This document shows, piece by piece, positions 63,598 through 64,000 of a stretch of DNA of 64,000 nt (position 1 is the stretch's first letter; every line of letters starts with the position of its first letter). The stretch is from NCBI GenBank assembly GCA_020524525.2, contig CP129018.1:1926115-1990114 (forward strand), given 5' to 3'. The position numbers were made by a program, and so were the translations under genes. The notes below the pieces were generated by a model. It was not told the DNA's origin. It saw nothing but the letters and a program-made list of their open reading frames with translations, and ran no database searches. The DNA comes from Bacillus tianshenii. GTDB lineage: Bacteria; Bacillota; Bacilli; Bacillales; Bacillaceae_N.

Positions 63598-64000
63598 TTA
63601 ATCAGCTGCCAACTCTAGGGTTACTTCTTCTAAGATATCTAACCCTTCTTGAAGCTGTTCATCTGTAATAACAAGCGGGCTTAAGATGCGTAATACGTTT
63701 CCATACAAACCTGCACCCATAATGATTACTCCCCGCTGGTTTGCAGCTTGAATGATTTGCGCTGTCAATTCTTTATTCGGTTCTTTCGTCTTCTGATCCT
63801 TCACAAATTCAATTGCTGACATCGCCCCAACAGTCCGAACCTCTCCAATTGCACTTACCCGTTTTTTCAACTTATTAAAACGATCCGTTACTTGTTGACC
63901 GATCGAATTAGCTCTCGCTGGAAGGTTTTCCTCTTCCATTAACTTAATCACTTCTAGTGCAGCTACACATCCAAGCGGACTCCCGCCATAAGTGCCACCG
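63598..64000 (-). CDS. gabT: 4-aminobutyrate aminotransferase, C-terminal part (5' end beyond the window)
   Basis: The frame is open to the window edge; about 134 residues are seen. GGTYGGSPLGCVAALEVIKL at the start of the visible part is the substrate-loop segment of class III aminotransferases, followed by IGEVRTVGAMSAIEFV, AANQRGVIIMGAGLYGN and LRILSPLVITDEQL. Converts GABA to succinate semialdehyde. Paired with the aldehyde dehydrogenase 20 bases downstream, forming a GABA shunt pair. Confidence 0.92.
   Translation of the reverse strand, partial: GGTYGGSPLGCVAALEVIKLMEEENLPARANSIGQQVTDRFNKLKKRVSAIGEVRTVGAMSAIEFVKDQKTKEPNKELTAQIIQAANQRGVIIMGAGLYGNVLRILSPLVITDEQLQEGLDILEEVTLELAAD

Overview
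The window is a piece of the chromosome of an endospore-forming, motile member of the Bacillaceae. I cannot name the species. The case rests on gene content and order: the backbone follows the serA ... sigX-res ... rluB-spmBA-dacB ... ypuI-scpBA-ypuF-rib ... ppiB-lysA-spoVA-sigF-spoIIA-dacF ... punA-drm-xerD-yqzK-fur-spoIIM-yqxK-nudF-mciZ-yqkF order of Bacillus subtilis. Most genes lie on the minus strand. The exceptions are serA, motAB, the yjcZ-like peptide gene, ypuF, a methyltransferase, mciZ and yqkF. There are no rRNA or tRNA genes and no CRISPR array. Function calls come from recognising family motifs by eye; no database was searched.

Layout. 1-1.4 kb: 3' end of serA. 1.4-1.9 kb: a tandem 145-bp repeat block. 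1.9-3.7 kb: rsiX and sigX behind a sigma-X-type promoter. 3.8-7.4 kb: a gerB-A-C germinant receptor operon. 7.5-17.5 kb: a twelve-gene vitamin B12 uptake and salvage operon behind a cobalamin riboswitch. In B. subtilis sigX sits next to resE, so the germination and B12 operons look like an insertion in a conserved junction. 17.5-24.6 kb: resEDCBA (respiration control and cytochrome c maturation) and rluB. 24.8-29.7 kb: spmB-spmA-dacB (spore cortex), motAB (flagellar stator) and sodF. 29.8-31.9 kb: a second repeat block and an IS1182-type element. 31.9-36.4 kb: ypuI, an unknown gene, scpBA (chromosome condensation), a nucleotidyltransferase, a small peptide gene, ypuF and ribT. 36.6-40.5 kb: ribH-ribBA-ribE-ribD behind an FMN riboswitch. 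40.8-46.4 kb: ppiB, lysA and a reduced spoVA operon. 46.5-47.05 kb: a third repeat block. 47.1-50 kb: sigF, spoIIAB, a frameshifted spoIIAA, and dacF. 50-55 kb: a methyltransferase and the pdp/punA/punA/drm nucleoside salvage genes. 55-61 kb: xerD, yqzK, fur, spoIIM, an endonuclease Q gene, nudF, mciZ and yqkF. 61-64 kb: a secreted C39-type peptidase, an aldehyde dehydrogenase and the end of gabT.

How the genes work together. Sporulation dominates: sigF/spoIIAA/spoIIAB (first forespore switch), spoIIM (engulfment), mciZ (FtsZ inhibitor), spmAB/dacB/dacF (cortex), spoVA (dipicolinate transport) and gerBAC (germination). Promoter-like motifs match these roles: three sigma-E-like sites (dacB, spoIIM, mciZ), one near-perfect sigma-G site (spoVAA) and one weaker one (gerB). 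The B12 operon encodes uptake (BtuFCD), adenosylation, remodelling (CbiZ), and rebuilding of the nucleotide loop with scavenged alpha-ribazole (CblT/CblS) rather than with CobT.

Points for a second look: the spoVA operon has A, B, D and F but no C or E genes; spoIIAA is frameshifted in a G run; the IS element sits between two copies of a 25-bp terminator palindrome; and a modular repeat family recurs at three intergenic sites.
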